From assembly GCA_038222915.1 (NCBI GenBank), contig JBBRHH010000305.1, forward strand, positions 1-7,294: a stretch of 7,294 nucleotides of DNA, given 5' to 3'. How positions within the stretch are numbered: the first letter of the stretch is position 1; each line of letters begins with the position of its first letter. The notes under the pieces were generated by a model, which made no database searches, was not told the DNA's origin, and saw only the letters and a program-made list of their open reading frames with translations. The translations under genes and the position numbers were made by a program. Below are positions 6,831 to 7,294 of the stretch, piece by piece. Source of the stretch: JBBRHH01 sp038222915 (lineage in GTDB: Bacteria > Planctomycetota > Phycisphaerae > Tepidisphaerales > Tepidisphaeraceae).

Positions 6831-7097
6831 TCAGCCACCAAGGCGATAAATTTCTGCTGCCAGCGTACGTAATTCGCTAAAGTGAAACGTTGCTCGGTCG
6901 CGACTGCCGTCAATAAGCGCGTCGAACAAATCGCGGGCTACGAGTTTCAAATCGGCCATCGCCCATGCAAGCGGCGAGGCTGGATCGTCAACACTGCCGC
7001 GATGTTCAAACTCGATCGCCACCGCCAGCCGAAGGAGCCGAAAGCATTGGTCTTGCCACGCACCGTCGTCATCATCCTCAGCCGTAATATCATTCAT
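6831..7097 (-). CDS. Unrecognised small acidic protein upstream of the XRE regulator
   Basis: I do not recognise this 88-aa protein. It starts MNDITAEDDDDGAW at the ATG at 7097, which has AAGGA 7 nt upstream; a TTG at 7133 would add 12 residues but lacks a ribosome binding site. The N terminus is very acidic. The rest appears mainly helical, with heptad-like hydrophobic spacing (CFRLLRLAVAIEFEH, then LAWAMADLKLVARDLFDALI, then FSELRTLAAEIYRL). There is no signal peptide, transmembrane segment, Cys pair or catalytic motif I can see. It is soluble and probably a protein-protein binding module. It ends 11 bp before the XRE gene and is the first gene of the likely operon, so it may be a partner, co-regulator or sensor for that regulator. 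It does not show RelE/HigB-type toxin features. Codon pattern and ribosome binding site support a real gene. Confidence 0.65.
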   Translation of the reverse strand: MNDITAEDDDDGAWQDQCFRLLRLAVAIEFEHRGSVDDPASPLAWAMADLKLVARDLFDALIDGSRDRATFHFSELRTLAAEIYRLGG

Positions 7098-7144
7098 GCG
7101 GCGATCCTTCGACCAGTTACGACTCTCGAACAACGACGATGCAT

Positions 7145-7172
7145 ATTATAGTTGAAGTTGCCCCACGGGCAA
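7145..7172 (-). promoter_or_regulatory. Sigma-70-type promoter of the small-protein/XRE operon
   Basis: The minus strand carries a perfect -10 box TATAAT (7150-7145). A partial -35, TTGCCC (7172-7167), lies 16 nt upstream; TTGTTG (7175-7170) with 19 nt is an alternative. Initiation near 7138 would give a leader of about 40 nt before the ATG at 7097. The weak -35 inside a palindrome suggests regulated activity. Confidence 0.6.
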
Positions 7173-7173
7173 C
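7157..7173. promoter_or_regulatory. Perfect inverted repeat overlapping the -35 region (candidate operator)
   Basis: GTTGCCC-CAC-GGGCAAC is a perfect 7-bp inverted repeat with a 3-bp centre. It covers the -35 element and part of the spacer of the promoter that drives the small protein and XRE genes. Spacing and symmetry suit a dimeric helix-turn-helix repressor, so autoregulation by the XRE protein is the simplest reading. I saw no second copy in the gap before the helicase gene. The repeat is seen directly; the bound protein is inferred. Confidence 0.5.
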
Positions 7174-7216
7174 AACAGTCTGAACCCCCTTTCCCGCCGA
7201 TAATCCGTAAAATCCT

Positions 7217-7294
7217 CCCCGGGGCCCCCCCCCCCCCCACCACCCCCCGGCTGCCCGGCTCCCCCCCCCGGCCCCCCCCCCCCCCGCCCCCCCC
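7217..7294. other. C-homopolymer low-complexity contig end, probable artefact
   Basis: From about 7217 the sequence is nearly all C, with runs such as 14 C at 7225-7238 broken by isolated G, A or T. The sequence before it is of normal complexity. On the opposite strand this is poly-G, the usual product of two-colour sequencing when signal is lost. It should not be read as coding or regulatory DNA. The 7174-7216 stretch before it holds no gene I can recognise. Confidence 0.8.

Noticed and set aside
6484..7097. HigBA-type toxin-antitoxin pair (88-aa protein plus XRE)
   Set aside because: The 88-aa protein is acidic and helical and shows no RelE/HigB-like basic, beta-rich toxin pattern. The XRE protein alone does not prove an antitoxin.
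1..7294. CRISPR arrays, tRNA or rRNA genes, insertion sequences
   Set aside because: I saw no regularly spaced repeats, no tRNA-like cloverleaf, no transposase motif and no terminal inverted repeats on either strand.

Overview
The window is GC-rich bacterial DNA. All recognisable genes lie on the minus strand, so transcription runs from the right end to the left. The organism cannot be named from sequence alone. A Gram-negative, environmental type fits: there is a lipoprotein, an outer-membrane barrel ending in Phe, and Shine-Dalgarno motifs before most starts. A planctomycete-like lineage is my tentative guess, from the style of the helicase and small proteins, and is weakly supported. The right end (about 7217-7294) decays into C homopolymers and looks like a contig end with sequencing or assembly artefact, not biology.

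Right block (7173 to 1915, read leftwards). A good TATAAT promoter, overlapped upstream by a perfect 7-3-7 inverted repeat, precedes an unrecognised acidic 88-aa protein. An XRE-type helix-turn-helix regulator follows 11 bp later. After a 123-bp gap with its own candidate promoter comes a 1481-aa protein: DUF4011-like N-terminal region, split superfamily-1 helicase, and C-terminal Vsr/MTES_1575-type nuclease-like domain. This architecture resembles the single-gene antiphage protein HheA (DUF4011-helicase-Vsr). The block is best read as a candidate defence locus with a dedicated regulator. The nuclease-like domain has Met where related sequences, as I recall them, carry Glu.

Left block (1871 to 77). 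Three genes for cell-envelope proteins follow: a small cysteine-rich secreted protein with three CxxC motifs and a DUF2946-like ending, an outer-membrane beta-barrel protein, and a lipoprotein with a YHS/TRASH-type metal-binding domain. Together they suggest handling of a soft metal such as copper at the envelope. They lie 43 bp downstream of the helicase gene with no visible terminator between, but the two blocks look functionally unrelated.

Left edge (28 to 1). A gene runs off the window. Its first nine residues, MGYLLGIDI, and strong GGAGG ribosome binding site suggest an FGGY carbohydrate kinase such as xylulokinase. A perfect 8-bp hairpin would bury that ribosome binding site just after the lipoprotein stop codon, suggesting translational coupling or control.
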